64,000 bases of DNA. It comes from Vreelandella zhanjiangensis DSM 21076. GTDB lineage: Bacteria > Pseudomonadota > Gammaproteobacteria > Pseudomonadales > Halomonadaceae. The position numbers were made by a program, and so were the translations under genes. How positions within the stretch are numbered: the stretch's first letter is position 1; each line of letters starts with the position of its first letter. The DNA is taken from NCBI RefSeq assembly GCF_000377665.1, contig NZ_KB898649.1:124001-188000 (forward strand), given 5' to 3'. Below, one piece after another: positions 34,984 to 43,222 of the stretch. The notes under the pieces are model-generated. The model searched no databases. It was given only the letters and a program-made list of their open reading frames with translations, and had not been told where the DNA came from.

Positions 34984-36047
34984 GCACGCAGGCAAGCGCC
35001 ATGGCAGCCAACCACATCCCCGCTGAAAACGTCGATACAGCCCAGCCGCTGTTGCAAATTCGTGACCTCAAAAAGCGCTTTTCACTATCAGGTGATTTTC
35101 TTGACCAGCTGCGCTTTAAAGGCGGCAAGCTTATTCGTCACCAAGAGCACGTTCACGCCATCAATGGGGTCAACCTTGAGATCAACCGTGGCGAAGCACT
35201 CTGCGTGGTAGGTGAATCCGGCTGCGGTAAATCCACCGTTGCCCGCACGGTGATGGGGCTGCTTTCCCCTTCAGAAGGCGAAATTCATTATGACGGCCAG
35301 CGAATCGATCATTTAAGCTCGCGTCAGCTGCTGCCGTATCGCAAGCGCATGCAGATGATTTTTCAAAACCCCTACGCCTCGCTTAACCCGCGTATGACCA
35401 TTCAGCAGACCCTGGAAGAGCCGCTGCGGCTGCATCATCCAAAATGGAATCGGCAGCAGATTGCCGACAAGGTTGAAGAGGTGATGGACTCGGTGGGCAT
35501 CAACCCCGACTGGGGCAAGCGGTTTGGTCACGAGTTCTCCGGCGGCCAGCGCCAGCGCATTGCCATTGCCCGTGCGCTGGCGGTGGATCCTGAGTTTATC
35601 GTCGCCGACGAGCCCATTTCGGCCTTGGATGTGTCAATTCAGGCGCAGGTGTTGAATCTCTTGATGGAAGCCCAACACGCGCGCAATTTAACCTACCTGT
35701 TCATTACCCACGATTTGGCCGTTGTTGAGCATTTTGGTACACGCGTCGCGGTCATGTACTTGGGTACGGTGTGCGAAGTAGCCACCACCGCGACCCTATT
35801 TGCCAAACCCCGTCATCCCTATACCCAGGCACTGCTCTCCTCGATTCCACGCCTAGAGGATGATCGGCCGCAGCATATTCGCCTCAAGGGCGAAGTGCCG
35901 ACCCCGGTCAACCTACCCAGCGGCTGTGTGTTTCATGGCCGGTGCCCGTATGCCAATGCGCGCTGCATCCAGGAAATTCCCCAGTTGCAAATGCAGGATG
36001 ACGGTACGCGTGTTGCGTGTCACGCTGTTGAGGAAGGCCGCCTATGA
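34980..36047 (+). CDS. dppF: Peptide ABC transporter ATPase (DppF family)
   Basis: Partner ATPase of 355 residues. Walker A is GESGCGKS, the signature FSGGQRQR, Walker B FIVADEPIS and the H-loop ITHDLA. The C-terminal extension has GCVFHGRCPYA. The LDQLRFKGGKLIRHQEHVHAI segment before Walker A is longer than in typical DppF and resembles the opine/glutathione-type branch, so the substrate may not be a simple dipeptide. Strong AAAGGAGG site; the start overlaps the dppD stop. It ends the transporter operon. Confidence 0.93.
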   Translation: MSTQASAMAANHIPAENVDTAQPLLQIRDLKKRFSLSGDFLDQLRFKGGKLIRHQEHVHAINGVNLEINRGEALCVVGESGCGKSTVARTVMGLLSPSEGEIHYDGQRIDHLSSRQLLPYRKRMQMIFQNPYASLNPRMTIQQTLEEPLRLHHPKWNRQQIADKVEEVMDSVGINPDWGKRFGHEFSGGQRQRIAIARALAVDPEFIVADEPISALDVSIQAQVLNLLMEAQHARNLTYLFITHDLAVVEHFGTRVAVMYLGTVCEVATTATLFAKPRHPYTQALLSSIPRLEDDRPQHIRLKGEVPTPVNLPSGCVFHGRCPYANARCIQEIPQLQMQDDGTRVACHAVEEGRL

Positions 36048-36093
36048 TTAGGTATTCATTGGCCAAGCAAGTCATCTCACTGCGGGGTATCGC

Positions 36094-37005
36094 ATGGAAA
36101 TTCGCTGGCTAGAAGACTTTATTGCCCTGGCCAGAACACGGCATTTTTCGCGCGCAGCCGACGACCAACATGTCACCCAGCCCACCTTCTCTCGGCGCAT
36201 TAAGCTGCTGGAAGAAGAAATGGGCGTTACGCTGATCAATCGTCAGACGTTACCGCTTTCGTTAACACCCGCTGGCGAGGAGTTTCTTACGCTCTGCGAG
36301 CAGGTAACGGAACGGGTACGCTTGACGCGTGATCGCCTGCGGGAAATTAATGCCGGCCAGCAGCGACGCATCATGGTGGCGGCCCCGCAGAGCCTGCTGG
36401 GCCATTTCCTGCCGGAATGGCTCGCCTCAACCGGCTGGCAGGATCGGGTACAGCCTTACTTGCGAGCCACCGGCTGGGTCGCCAACGATTATTTTCAAGC
36501 CTTGGCACGCGCGGAGTGCGATCTGGCCATTTGTTACTGGCCCGTGGGGCGCTGCGATCTGGAAATCGATACTAGCGCCAGCACTTACAAGGTCATCGGT
36601 CATGAACGACTGATACCGGTTACCGGGCTAAGTCCGCAAGGCGATCCCAGTGCGGCATTGCCGGGAACACGCGCTCATCCCTCGCCCTGGCTCGCCTATC
36701 CAAAGCGAGGCCTGCTCGGCTCTGCGATAAAGGCTCACTTGGCCAGATTGCCACACAGCACCTACCTGAATGCGCAAAGCGAAAACCTATACGCAGCCGG
36801 TATTAAAGAGCTTGTACTGCTTGGGTACGGCATGAGCTGGCTTCCCGAGCGCAGCGTCGCGAAAGAGCTTACCCAGGGCACCCTGGTAAGAGCAGGCGAT
36901 AGCCGCTGGGACGTACCCATGGAGCTGCGCTTGTACCGCCATCAACTTCAGCGCCACGCCGAATTGGATAAATTCTGGAGCGAACTCGCCCCTTCACGTA
37001 GTTAA
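36094..37005 (+). CDS. LysR-family regulator, HypT/YjiE-like
   Basis: Regulator of 303 residues. The winged helix reads IRWLEDFIALARTRHFSRAADDQHVTQPTFSRRIKLLEE; this IxWLxDF opening and the TQPTFSRRI recognition helix resemble HypT (YjiE, QseD), the hypochlorite-responsive regulator of E. coli. From the effector-binding half the resemblance is looser. No upstream divergent gene is present; it sits between the peptide transporter and pepQ on the same strand, so it may control that module instead of an oxidant response. Confidence 0.86.
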   Translation: MEIRWLEDFIALARTRHFSRAADDQHVTQPTFSRRIKLLEEEMGVTLINRQTLPLSLTPAGEEFLTLCEQVTERVRLTRDRLREINAGQQRRIMVAAPQSLLGHFLPEWLASTGWQDRVQPYLRATGWVANDYFQALARAECDLAICYWPVGRCDLEIDTSASTYKVIGHERLIPVTGLSPQGDPSAALPGTRAHPSPWLAYPKRGLLGSAIKAHLARLPHSTYLNAQSENLYAAGIKELVLLGYGMSWLPERSVAKELTQGTLVRAGDSRWDVPMELRLYRHQLQRHAELDKFWSELAPSRS

Positions 37006-37019
37006 CAGGATACGCTTGC

Positions 37020-38318
37020 ATGTCAACGACGCTTTTCAACCTGCAGCTTGAACATATCGCCCATTTGCAACGCGCATATGAACGGGTGCTAACTAAATCC
37101 GGCTTTGACTGCTTGGCGATTTATAGCGGTCACGCTAACAACCATTTTGCTGACGATCATGCCGCCTCTTTTCAGACCTATGGCCATTTTATGCACTGGG
37201 TGGGGCTTGCGGATATTCAGCACAGCTGGTTGGTCATTGCGCCGAATACGCGCCCTCAGCTCTATCTTTATGCGCCGGATGATTTTTGGCATCTACCCAC
37301 TCAACTTCCTGAAGAGCCTTGGGTGTCTGCGCTGGATGTACATTTATGCAGCACTAAAACCGCCCCATCCCTTACTGGCCAAGCCGTCGCGATCGGTGAT
37401 ATTGAAAGCGTGAGTGACGATATCAAGCAAGCGCTGAATGCGAACGAGGCGCCTAATGCGGTTGTCCAGGCACTTGATGAGCTGCGTATGTTCAAAACGC
37501 CTTATGAAGTAGCCTGCCTGCGGGAAGCCAACCGGCTGGCTATTGCTGGCCATCAAGCGGCGCAAACCGCATTTATTGGTGCCTCGGGAGAGCTTGATAT
37601 TCAACTGGCATACCTTGCCGCCAGCCGACAGCGCGAATCAAACGTTCCCTATCAAAATATTATTGGCTTGAATAACCATGCCGGCGTCCTGCATTACCAA
37701 CACTATGACTTAACGCCTCCTAAGCAGCGTTTTAGCCTACTGGTGGATGCCGGGCGGCGCTTTCGAGGTTACTGCGCGGATATTACGCGTACTTATGCTG
37801 GACCCGATGCGCCCGCCGTTTTTAGCGAGCTGGTGAAAGCCCTGCACCGTCTGAAAGATGAAATGGTCGAGAGCATCGCGCCCAACGTTGATTACGTTGG
37901 ACTGCATAAGCAGATGCATCACTCCCTGGGAAACATTCTGGTCGCCCACGATCTTTTTAAAGGCAGCGCCCAGCAAGCCGTTGAAGAAGGCGTTACGCGT
38001 GCTTTCTGTCCTCATGGGCTAGGTCATTCGCTGGGTCTCCAGGTTCATGACGTTGCAGGCTTGCGCCATCCAGACGGCACCCCTGCTCCTGCGCCCACTG
38101 AGCATCCTGCGCTGCGTTTAACACGCACGCTCAAGCCTGGCATGGTCGTGACTATCGAACCGGGGCTCTATTTTATACCCATGCTCTTGAAACCGTTGCG
38201 TGATAAAGCGTTGCCCATTAACTGGACGCTGGTTGATCAGCTGCTGCCTTGTGGTGGGATCCGTATTGAAGATAACGTGCTGGTCACCGAATCCAGCTTC
38301 GAGAACCTGACGCCTTGA
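37020..38318 (+). CDS. pepQ: Xaa-Pro dipeptidase PepQ
   Basis: Metallopeptidase of 432 residues that splits dipeptides with C-terminal proline. The protein has an N-terminal creatinase-like domain and a pita-bread catalytic domain. Metal ligands are visible as Asp in LLVDAGRRFRGYCADITRTY, His in FCPHGLGHSLGLQVHDV, and Glu in VTIEPGLYF and GGIRIEDNV. The match to E. coli PepQ is end to end. It lies 14 bases after the LysR gene and close behind the peptide transporter, which makes sense as intracellular digestion of imported peptides. Confidence 0.95.
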   Translation: MSTTLFNLQLEHIAHLQRAYERVLTKSGFDCLAIYSGHANNHFADDHAASFQTYGHFMHWVGLADIQHSWLVIAPNTRPQLYLYAPDDFWHLPTQLPEEPWVSALDVHLCSTKTAPSLTGQAVAIGDIESVSDDIKQALNANEAPNAVVQALDELRMFKTPYEVACLREANRLAIAGHQAAQTAFIGASGELDIQLAYLAASRQRESNVPYQNIIGLNNHAGVLHYQHYDLTPPKQRFSLLVDAGRRFRGYCADITRTYAGPDAPAVFSELVKALHRLKDEMVESIAPNVDYVGLHKQMHHSLGNILVAHDLFKGSAQQAVEEGVTRAFCPHGLGHSLGLQVHDVAGLRHPDGTPAPAPTEHPALRLTRTLKPGMVVTIEPGLYFIPMLLKPLRDKALPINWTLVDQLLPCGGIRIEDNVLVTESSFENLTP

Positions 38319-38369
38319 GCCTCCCAGACTCGAAGGGGTCGTCCCTCTGACGCTGACGATTTTAACCAA

Positions 38370-39146
38370 TCAGATCCTGAAAAGCCGGCGGGTATTGTCG
38401 CGAATGGCCTCGGCAATCTCCTCCGGCGACTCTTCGCGAATCTCACAAAGGCTATTCCAGATGTGGCGAATACGCTCAGGGCGATTGGGCTCGCCCTGAA
38501 ACCCTTGCACCGGCATATCCGGCGAGTCGGTCTCGAGCAAAAGCGATGAAAGCGGGAGGCGCGAAAGCGTTCGGCGGGTCTTGGTGGCCCGCTCGTACGT
38601 TAGCGTGCCGCCCACGCCGATATAATACCCTGCCTCGATGAAAGCCCGTGCCTGCTGCTCGCTGCCGGCATAACCGTGCACTACCCCGGTCCTTGGTAGC
38701 TCGACTCGCCTTAGGTGCATCGCGAGCTTGTCGTGGGCGCGCCTGGAGTGAAGGATCACAGGCAGCTCGAACTTTCGCGCCAGACGCAGCTGCGATTGAA
38801 GCAGCGCCTCCTGCCTTTCGAACTGCGGGTCCTCGATGTAAAGATCCAGCCCGATCTCCCCGATCGCCACTAGCTTGCTAGGTCTTTGGCGAAGCCATGC
38901 CTCGAGCCGGTCGAGATGCGCCTCTTCGAACTCGCCGATTGCCATCGGATGAATGCCGAGCGCGGCGTAAACCGGGTCGAAGCGCTCGGCCAGCGCCATC
39001 ACCCCGCCGAAGCGCTCGGCTGTTACGCCCACCGCAATGATTTTTTCGACCCCGGCCTCGCTCGCCCACGCAAGACTCTGCGCTTCATTATCCGCGAAGG
39101 GGGGGAAATCGAAGTGGCAATGGGTATCAACGAAGAATGTGGTCAT
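38370..39146 (-). CDS. tatD: TatD-family metal-dependent DNase/hydrolase
   Basis: Amidohydrolase-fold protein of 258 residues. Metal-binding motifs DTHCHFDF at the N terminus, GEIGLD, VILHSRRAHD, VHGYAG and ETDSPDMP are all present. Members show 3'-5' DNase activity in vitro and are linked to DNA repair or oxidative-damage processing. AAGGAG precedes the start. Three paralogues (TatD, YcfH, YjjV) occur in E. coli and I cannot tell which is closest; the protein appears nearer YjjV. Confidence 0.9.
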   Translation of the reverse strand: MTTFFVDTHCHFDFPPFADNEAQSLAWASEAGVEKIIAVGVTAERFGGVMALAERFDPVYAALGIHPMAIGEFEEAHLDRLEAWLRQRPSKLVAIGEIGLDLYIEDPQFERQEALLQSQLRLARKFELPVILHSRRAHDKLAMHLRRVELPRTGVVHGYAGSEQQARAFIEAGYYIGVGGTLTYERATKTRRTLSRLPLSSLLLETDSPDMPVQGFQGEPNRPERIRHIWNSLCEIREESPEEIAEAIRDNTRRLFRI

Positions 39147-39206
39147 GTGGCTACTCCTTTACCGTTAGAGATAGCTTAAAAGCGGGTAAATCGAACATAC
39201 ACAAAA

Positions 39207-39228
39207 ACGCCCGGCGTTTGCCGAGCGT
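39207..39228 (-). terminator. Terminator of ompW
   Basis: Arms ACGCCCGGC (39207-39215) and GCCGAGCGT (39220-39228), one mismatch. Read on the minus strand it is followed by TTTTTGTGT. It lies 35 bases beyond the ompW stop. Confidence 0.8.
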
Positions 39229-39262
39229 TTCGAGATGACTAACGTCGATCAATCAGAGGACG

Positions 39263-39871
39263 TTAGAAGCGGTAAGTAACACCACCGCCGATCGTTACCG
39301 GGTTCATGTCTACTTTACCTACCGTGTCGCCACCAACACGTACATCAGTGTCGACATCGGCATAGCTTACATAACCGTTCAACAGAATATTTTCAGTTAC
39401 CGCTAGGTCAACGCCTGCCTGGCCGATAGCGCCATAGCTTGCTTTAACATCAACGTTTTCCGGCTCGCCAGAAAAACGCGTGTAGTTCAGACCCGCACCA
39501 ACGTACGGCTGTACGCGTGAATCCATTCCACCCAGCGGGTAGTAGTTCACTAGCAGGTTAACGGGCAAGCGGTCGATGCTGCCGATATCGCCTGCATTGG
39601 CAGTGTTCAGCTGGTGCTCAAATTTCTCAGAGCTATTGAGCTCAACACCCACTTTATCGGTAAACAGGTAACCAGCGCCGAAGGTGAAGCCGCTCTCGTT
39701 TTGAACATTGAGTTCGTCACCGAGCACATTACCGTTACCAGAACCGGTATCAGTTTTTGCGTAGCCACCGCGAACAAATGCATCGCCTGCGTTATATGCC
39801 AACGCCGCCTGGCTTGCCAGAGCGAAACCAGCAGTAATCACAGCGGCTGAAATCAATTTTAAGTTGCGCAT
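39263..39871 (-). CDS. ompW: OmpW-family outer-membrane protein
   Basis: Outer-membrane beta-barrel of about 202 residues with a Sec signal (cleavage after ALA near residue 25) and a terminal phenylalanine (GGGVTYRF) recognised by the Bam machinery. Alternating strands such as VRGGYAKTD, GAGYLFTDKVGVEL, PVNLLVNYYP, QPYVGAGLNYTRF and LNGYVSYADVD fit the eight-stranded OmpW channel for small hydrophobic molecules. ATG 39871 is chosen because AGAGG directly abuts ATG 39880 and suits the later codon. A promoter and a stabilising hairpin lie upstream. Confidence 0.93.
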   Translation of the reverse strand: MRNLKLISAAVITAGFALASQAALAYNAGDAFVRGGYAKTDTGSGNGNVLGDELNVQNESGFTFGAGYLFTDKVGVELNSSEKFEHQLNTANAGDIGSIDRLPVNLLVNYYPLGGMDSRVQPYVGAGLNYTRFSGEPENVDVKASYGAIGQAGVDLAVTENILLNGYVSYADVDTDVRVGGDTVGKVDMNPVTIGGGVTYRF

Positions 39872-39931
39872 TTGGTTCATCCTCTTTGCGTTTTAGCTGG
39901 GACCAGCGCCGGACAACCGGCTTGCCTATAC

Positions 39932-39960
39932 AATATATACTATTCGAACAGTGTTTCCAA
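39932..39960 (-). promoter_or_regulatory. Sigma70-type promoter of ompW
   Basis: On the minus strand TTGGAA (39960-39955) and TATATT (39937-39932) are separated by exactly 17 bases, matching -35/-10 spacing. The leader then carries a small hairpin, GCCGG (39908-39912) and CCGGC (39917-39921), which could protect the 5' end of the message. Confidence 0.7.
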
Positions 39961-40014
39961 ATTATGTGTGGAATTTTTTTATACTCTTGTACAAGTTTAA
40001 TTTTCATTAGACAT

Positions 40015-40039
40015 AAAAAAAGACCTCCCGAAGGAGGCC
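40015..40039 (-). terminator. Strong orphan terminator with TTCG loop
   Basis: On the minus strand GGCCTCC, a TTCG tetraloop and GGAGGTC (plus-strand 40039 to 40022) are followed by seven T residues. The stem is complete with one G-T pair. No conventional minus-strand gene lies upstream, so it must serve a small RNA, a small protein gene or both. Confidence 0.88.
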
Positions 40040-40143
40040 TAGGTGGAGCACGCCAGCTCACTTTGTGTACCGCGCGGTACGTTCACCGCAGCGGTGTCGC
40101 AAAGAAGGGAAAGCAATCGGTCAATGCTGATTACTCTATTCAT
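40039..40143 (-). CDS. Candidate 34-residue small protein before the orphan terminator
   Basis: ATG at 40143 opens a 34-codon frame beginning MNRVISIDRLLSLL and ending ELACST; its TAG stop overlaps the first base of the terminator stem. A nine-codon frame (40180-40151, beginning MARSSQY) lies just upstream in the same direction. The ribosome site (AGGTAAG, about ten bases before) is weak and the protein is not recognised. The tight fit to the terminator is the main support. The alternative is that the region is a noncoding small RNA whose 3' end is this hairpin. Confidence 0.35.
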   Translation of the reverse strand: MNRVISIDRLLSLLCDTAAVNVPRGTQSELACST

Positions 40144-40479
40144 TTGCTGCTTACCTAATATATTGCGAACTGCGTGCCATTTTTTAAAATTTACAAACAA
40201 AACATAAACTTAATTAAAAGTATAAATTTCTAACTGTTCTACTCTAACGCCAAGAATGGTGTATTGCACCAGCACCGCCCATCTATATGAGATTTTGCTT
40301 CATTAAGTTACATGCCAGCATTGGATAGCTTTTTTGTTAGTCCTGATATTAGCTCTATTCAATACTGGTGCTCAGGTCATACGAGATGTACTGGCTTTGA
40401 GTTGGCTCTGCCGTTTACCCTCACGTACACTTGTTTGAAATTCATATAACACGATCTTTTGACTAGCCGAGGCTCTCAC

Positions 40480-41334
40480 ATGGCGTTTGAATCCACCTCT
40501 TCGTACATTGCCACTAACGCACTTAAACAGGCGGTTAACGCCGCGGTAGTTCTTGAGCGTCCGCTTCTTATCAAAGGCGAGCCAGGCACCGGTAAAACAC
40601 TACTGGCGGAAGAGCTGGCCGAATCGCTAGGCACTCGGTTGATTACCTGGCATATCAAGTCCAGCACCAAAGCGGCCCAAGGCCTTTATGAGTACGATGC
40701 GGTTAGCCGCCTGCGCGATTCCCAACTGGGGGTTAAGGGCGTTGAAAACGTTGCCAACTACATCAAGCCTGGCAAGCTATGGGAAGCCTTTACCGCTAAT
40801 GAGCGCGTGGTGCTGCTGATCGATGAGATCGATAAGGCCGATATCGAGTTTCCTAACGACCTGCTCCAGGAACTTGATCGCATGGAGTTTCACGTTTATG
40901 AAACCGGTGAAACGATTCGTGCTGAACAACGCCCTATCATTATCATCACATCCAATAACGAAAAAGAGTTGCCCGATGCTTTCCTTCGCCGCTGCTTTTT
41001 CCACTACATTGAGTTCCCCGATCGCGACACCATGCAGGCGATTGTAGATGTACATTTTCCTGATATCGCCCCCCGGCTGGTCAGTGAAGCGCTTAATGTA
41101 TTCTTTGAACTTAGAGATGCCCCTGGCCTAAAGAAAAAGCCCTCAACATCAGAACTGGTGGATTGGCTAAAATTGCTGATGGCCGATGAAATTGCCCAGG
41201 AAGCGTTGTATAACCGCGACCCAGCCAAAGCTCTGCCGCCCATGGCCGGCGCACTGGTTAAAAATGAGCAGGATACGCAGCTTCTTGAGCGCTTGGCGTT
41301 TATGTTACGCCGCCAGAAAGGCACAGGTCGCTAA
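40480..41334 (+). CDS. MoxR-family AAA+ ATPase
   Basis: Cytoplasmic AAA+ protein of 284 residues. Walker A is GEPGTGKT (33-40), Walker B LLIDEIDKAD (112-121), sensor 1 IIITSNNEKE and the arginine-finger region AFLRRCFFHY. MoxR ATPases act with VWA-domain proteins as chaperones that insert metals or remodel complexes; such a partner is encoded next, three bases downstream. Start at ATG 40480 has GAGG upstream; an earlier TTG at 40459 in frame is unlikely. Confidence 0.92.
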   Translation: MAFESTSSYIATNALKQAVNAAVVLERPLLIKGEPGTGKTLLAEELAESLGTRLITWHIKSSTKAAQGLYEYDAVSRLRDSQLGVKGVENVANYIKPGKLWEAFTANERVVLLIDEIDKADIEFPNDLLQELDRMEFHVYETGETIRAEQRPIIIITSNNEKELPDAFLRRCFFHYIEFPDRDTMQAIVDVHFPDIAPRLVSEALNVFFELRDAPGLKKKPSTSELVDWLKLLMADEIAQEALYNRDPAKALPPMAGALVKNEQDTQLLERLAFMLRRQKGTGR

Positions 41335-41337
41335 GCC

Positions 41338-42519
41338 ATGTTTATTGGTCTGTTCGAAACCTTAAAACGTGCAGGCGTGCCTGTTTCGCTACGTGAATTA
41401 TTGGATCTTCACGCAGTGGTTGAACGTGGTGTGGTATTTGCCGATATGGAAGCGTTCTACCAAGTTGCCCGCACGGTAATGGTGAAAGACGAACGCCACT
41501 TTGACCGTTTTGATCGTGCCTTTGCCGTCTGGTTTAAAGGCCTTGAAGATATGGATGCAGCCATCGAGGCACTGATTCCAGATGACTGGCTGCGCCGAGA
41601 GTTCGAAAAACAGCTTTCTGAAGAAGAGAAAGCCAAGATTGAATCGCTAGGCGGCCTGGAAGAACTGATCGAAACCTTTAAAAAACGCCTGGAAGAGCAG
41701 AAAGAGCGCCACGCAGGCGGTAACAAATGGATTGGCACCGGCGGCACCAGCCCGTTTGGCGCTTATGGCTATAATCCTGAAGGCATTCGCATTGGCCAGG
41801 AAGGCTCACGCCATCGCCGCGCAACCAAGGTATGGGATGAGCGACGCTTTCGCGACTATGACGATTCTCTGGAGCTTGGCACGCGCAATATCAAGATGGC
41901 TTTGCGCCGGCTGCGCAAGTTTGCTCGCCAGGGCGCTTTAGAAGAGTTCGATGTCGACAGCACTATCCGCGAAACGGCCCGCGATGGCGGCTTATTGAAC
42001 GTTCAGATGCGCCCTGAGCGCCATAATGCCGTTAAAGTGCTGCTATTTCTGGATGTAGGCGGCTCAATGGATGACCATATTCGCGTTTGCGAAGAGCTTT
42101 TTTCAGCGGCCCGCTCTGAATTCAAGCATCTGGAGCACTACTACTTTCACAACTGCCTATACGAAGGCGTATGGCGGGATAATTCAAGGCGCGGCAGCGA
42201 GCGCATCCCAACCATGGATGTGCTGCACACTTACGGCGCAGATTATCAGGTAGTCATCGTAGGCGATGCGGCCATGTCACCCTATGAGATCACTCACCGG
42301 GGCGGCAGCGTTGAGCACTTTAATGAAGAGCCCGGCGGCCTGTGGCTTAAACGCGTCTGCGAGACGTTCCCCCACTTGGCGTGGCTTAACCCTATGCCGC
42401 CCCGTGCCTGGGAGTACACGTACTCCACGCAATTAATCCGTGAAATTATCGAAGATCGGATGTATCCCATGACGCTGGAAGGGCTAGAAAGTGCAATGCG
42501 TGAGCTGGCCAAAAAGTAG
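41338..42519 (+). CDS. VWA-domain protein, CoxE-like MoxR partner
   Basis: Protein of 393 residues. A helical N-terminal half with a charged coiled segment (85-125) precedes a VWA domain from about 230. The MIDAS metal site is Asp239-x-Gly-x-Ser243 (FLDVGGSMDD), with the later aspartate in VIVGDAAMSP. No signal peptide or membrane helix is seen, so it is a cytoplasmic CoxE/DUF3482-like member rather than a BatA/B type. With the MoxR ATPase it should form a two-protein chaperone; the client is unknown, and no metalloenzyme operon is adjacent. Confidence 0.88.
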   Translation: MFIGLFETLKRAGVPVSLRELLDLHAVVERGVVFADMEAFYQVARTVMVKDERHFDRFDRAFAVWFKGLEDMDAAIEALIPDDWLRREFEKQLSEEEKAKIESLGGLEELIETFKKRLEEQKERHAGGNKWIGTGGTSPFGAYGYNPEGIRIGQEGSRHRRATKVWDERRFRDYDDSLELGTRNIKMALRRLRKFARQGALEEFDVDSTIRETARDGGLLNVQMRPERHNAVKVLLFLDVGGSMDDHIRVCEELFSAARSEFKHLEHYYFHNCLYEGVWRDNSRRGSERIPTMDVLHTYGADYQVVIVGDAAMSPYEITHRGGSVEHFNEEPGGLWLKRVCETFPHLAWLNPMPPRAWEYTYSTQLIREIIEDRMYPMTLEGLESAMRELAKK

Positions 42520-42534
42520 CCTCGGCCAGCTCAC
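42500..42534 (+). terminator. Hairpin spanning the stop codon of the VWA gene
   Basis: Eleven-base perfect arms GTGAGCTGGCC (42500-42510) and GGCCAGCTCAC (42524-42534) enclose 13 bases containing the TAG stop. No T-run follows, so it may protect the 3' end or act in Rho-dependent termination before the convergent gene. Confidence 0.55.
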
Positions 42535-42547
42535 CGGAAACACATGA

Positions 42548-43111
42548 TTAGAGCGTTGCAGGAAACTGGTTCAAGCCGTTTAAAAAGTCCTGCTTGGCGC
42601 TCTCAAACGCTTTCGCATCGTGTTTAAAGCGCCGCAGAATCAAGGCCTCATCCAGCTCGACCGTGGCAGCTAGCTCACCTGGGCCACTGGCCGGATGGCG
42701 GCCACTCAAGCCAATACGCTTGTTGTCCTGCCCATCAAACCAGCGCTTGATGCCGCTCGCTTGATATAGGGCTTCCTGCTCGGCGCTTTCAACCTCGACC
42801 CGCAGCGGCGCCTTAAGTGATAGCTCGCTGATTAAGCGCTGTTTGGCGCCAGTCGATCCCAGTTCACAGGCGTGAGTAATCGTCATGCCTTCACCGGCCT
42901 CATCCAGCACCAGCAACGCTAACGCTAGCGGCTTACCGGCACCATCTACGCCCGCCACCAAGCGTGCAATCTCTTGGGTAAACAGGACGTTTCGCGTACC
43001 GGTAAATACCACCAGCGGCGTTAACCCTGCCTGCTGACCATATACTTCAGCACATAACCGCGCTAAACAGGCATCTCGCTGCCCTGCGTCTTTAATCTGA
43101 ACTACCTTCAT
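42548..43111 (-). CDS. Hypothetical cytoplasmic protein
   Basis: Protein of 187 residues without a signal peptide or membrane segment. I do not recognise a family. Alternating strands and helices (TPLVVFTGTRNVLFTQEIARL, LALALLVLDEAGEGMTITHACEL, then LRVEVESAEQEALYQASGIKRWF) look like a compact alpha/beta fold, and the second half, with an ALYQASGIKRWF-type helix-turn, faintly recalls GNAT acetyltransferases. An AGAGAG ribosome site precedes the start. It is convergent with the VWA gene and divergent from RidA. Confidence 0.7.
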   Translation of the reverse strand: MKVVQIKDAGQRDACLARLCAEVYGQQAGLTPLVVFTGTRNVLFTQEIARLVAGVDGAGKPLALALLVLDEAGEGMTITHACELGSTGAKQRLISELSLKAPLRVEVESAEQEALYQASGIKRWFDGQDNKRIGLSGRHPASGPGELAATVELDEALILRRFKHDAKAFESAKQDFLNGLNQFPATL

Positions 43112-43222
43112 TACGCTCTCTTTAAGCTGTTGCTAACCGTATTAGCTACGTTAATGCATGTGAACTGATCGGGATACGAATAGTCACACAATTGAGCACT
43201 TTTGCTGCCCAATGGAGTGTAA

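Larger units (their letters stand above)
39961..40479. other. AT-rich intergenic region with orphan terminator and small ORF
   Basis: About 600 bases separate ompW from the MoxR gene. The part from 40160 to 40450 is AT-rich. It contains a minus-strand terminator (40015-40039) with a 34-codon ORF directly before it, and a possible minus-strand -10 TATACT near 40225. The plus-strand promoter for the MoxR operon must also lie here but was not pinned down. Confidence 0.5.

Noticed and set aside
39792..40061. Minus-strand 89-codon frame crossing the orphan terminator and the ompW promoter
   Set aside because: It would run through a strong terminator on its own strand and through the ompW promoter and start; not plausible as a gene.
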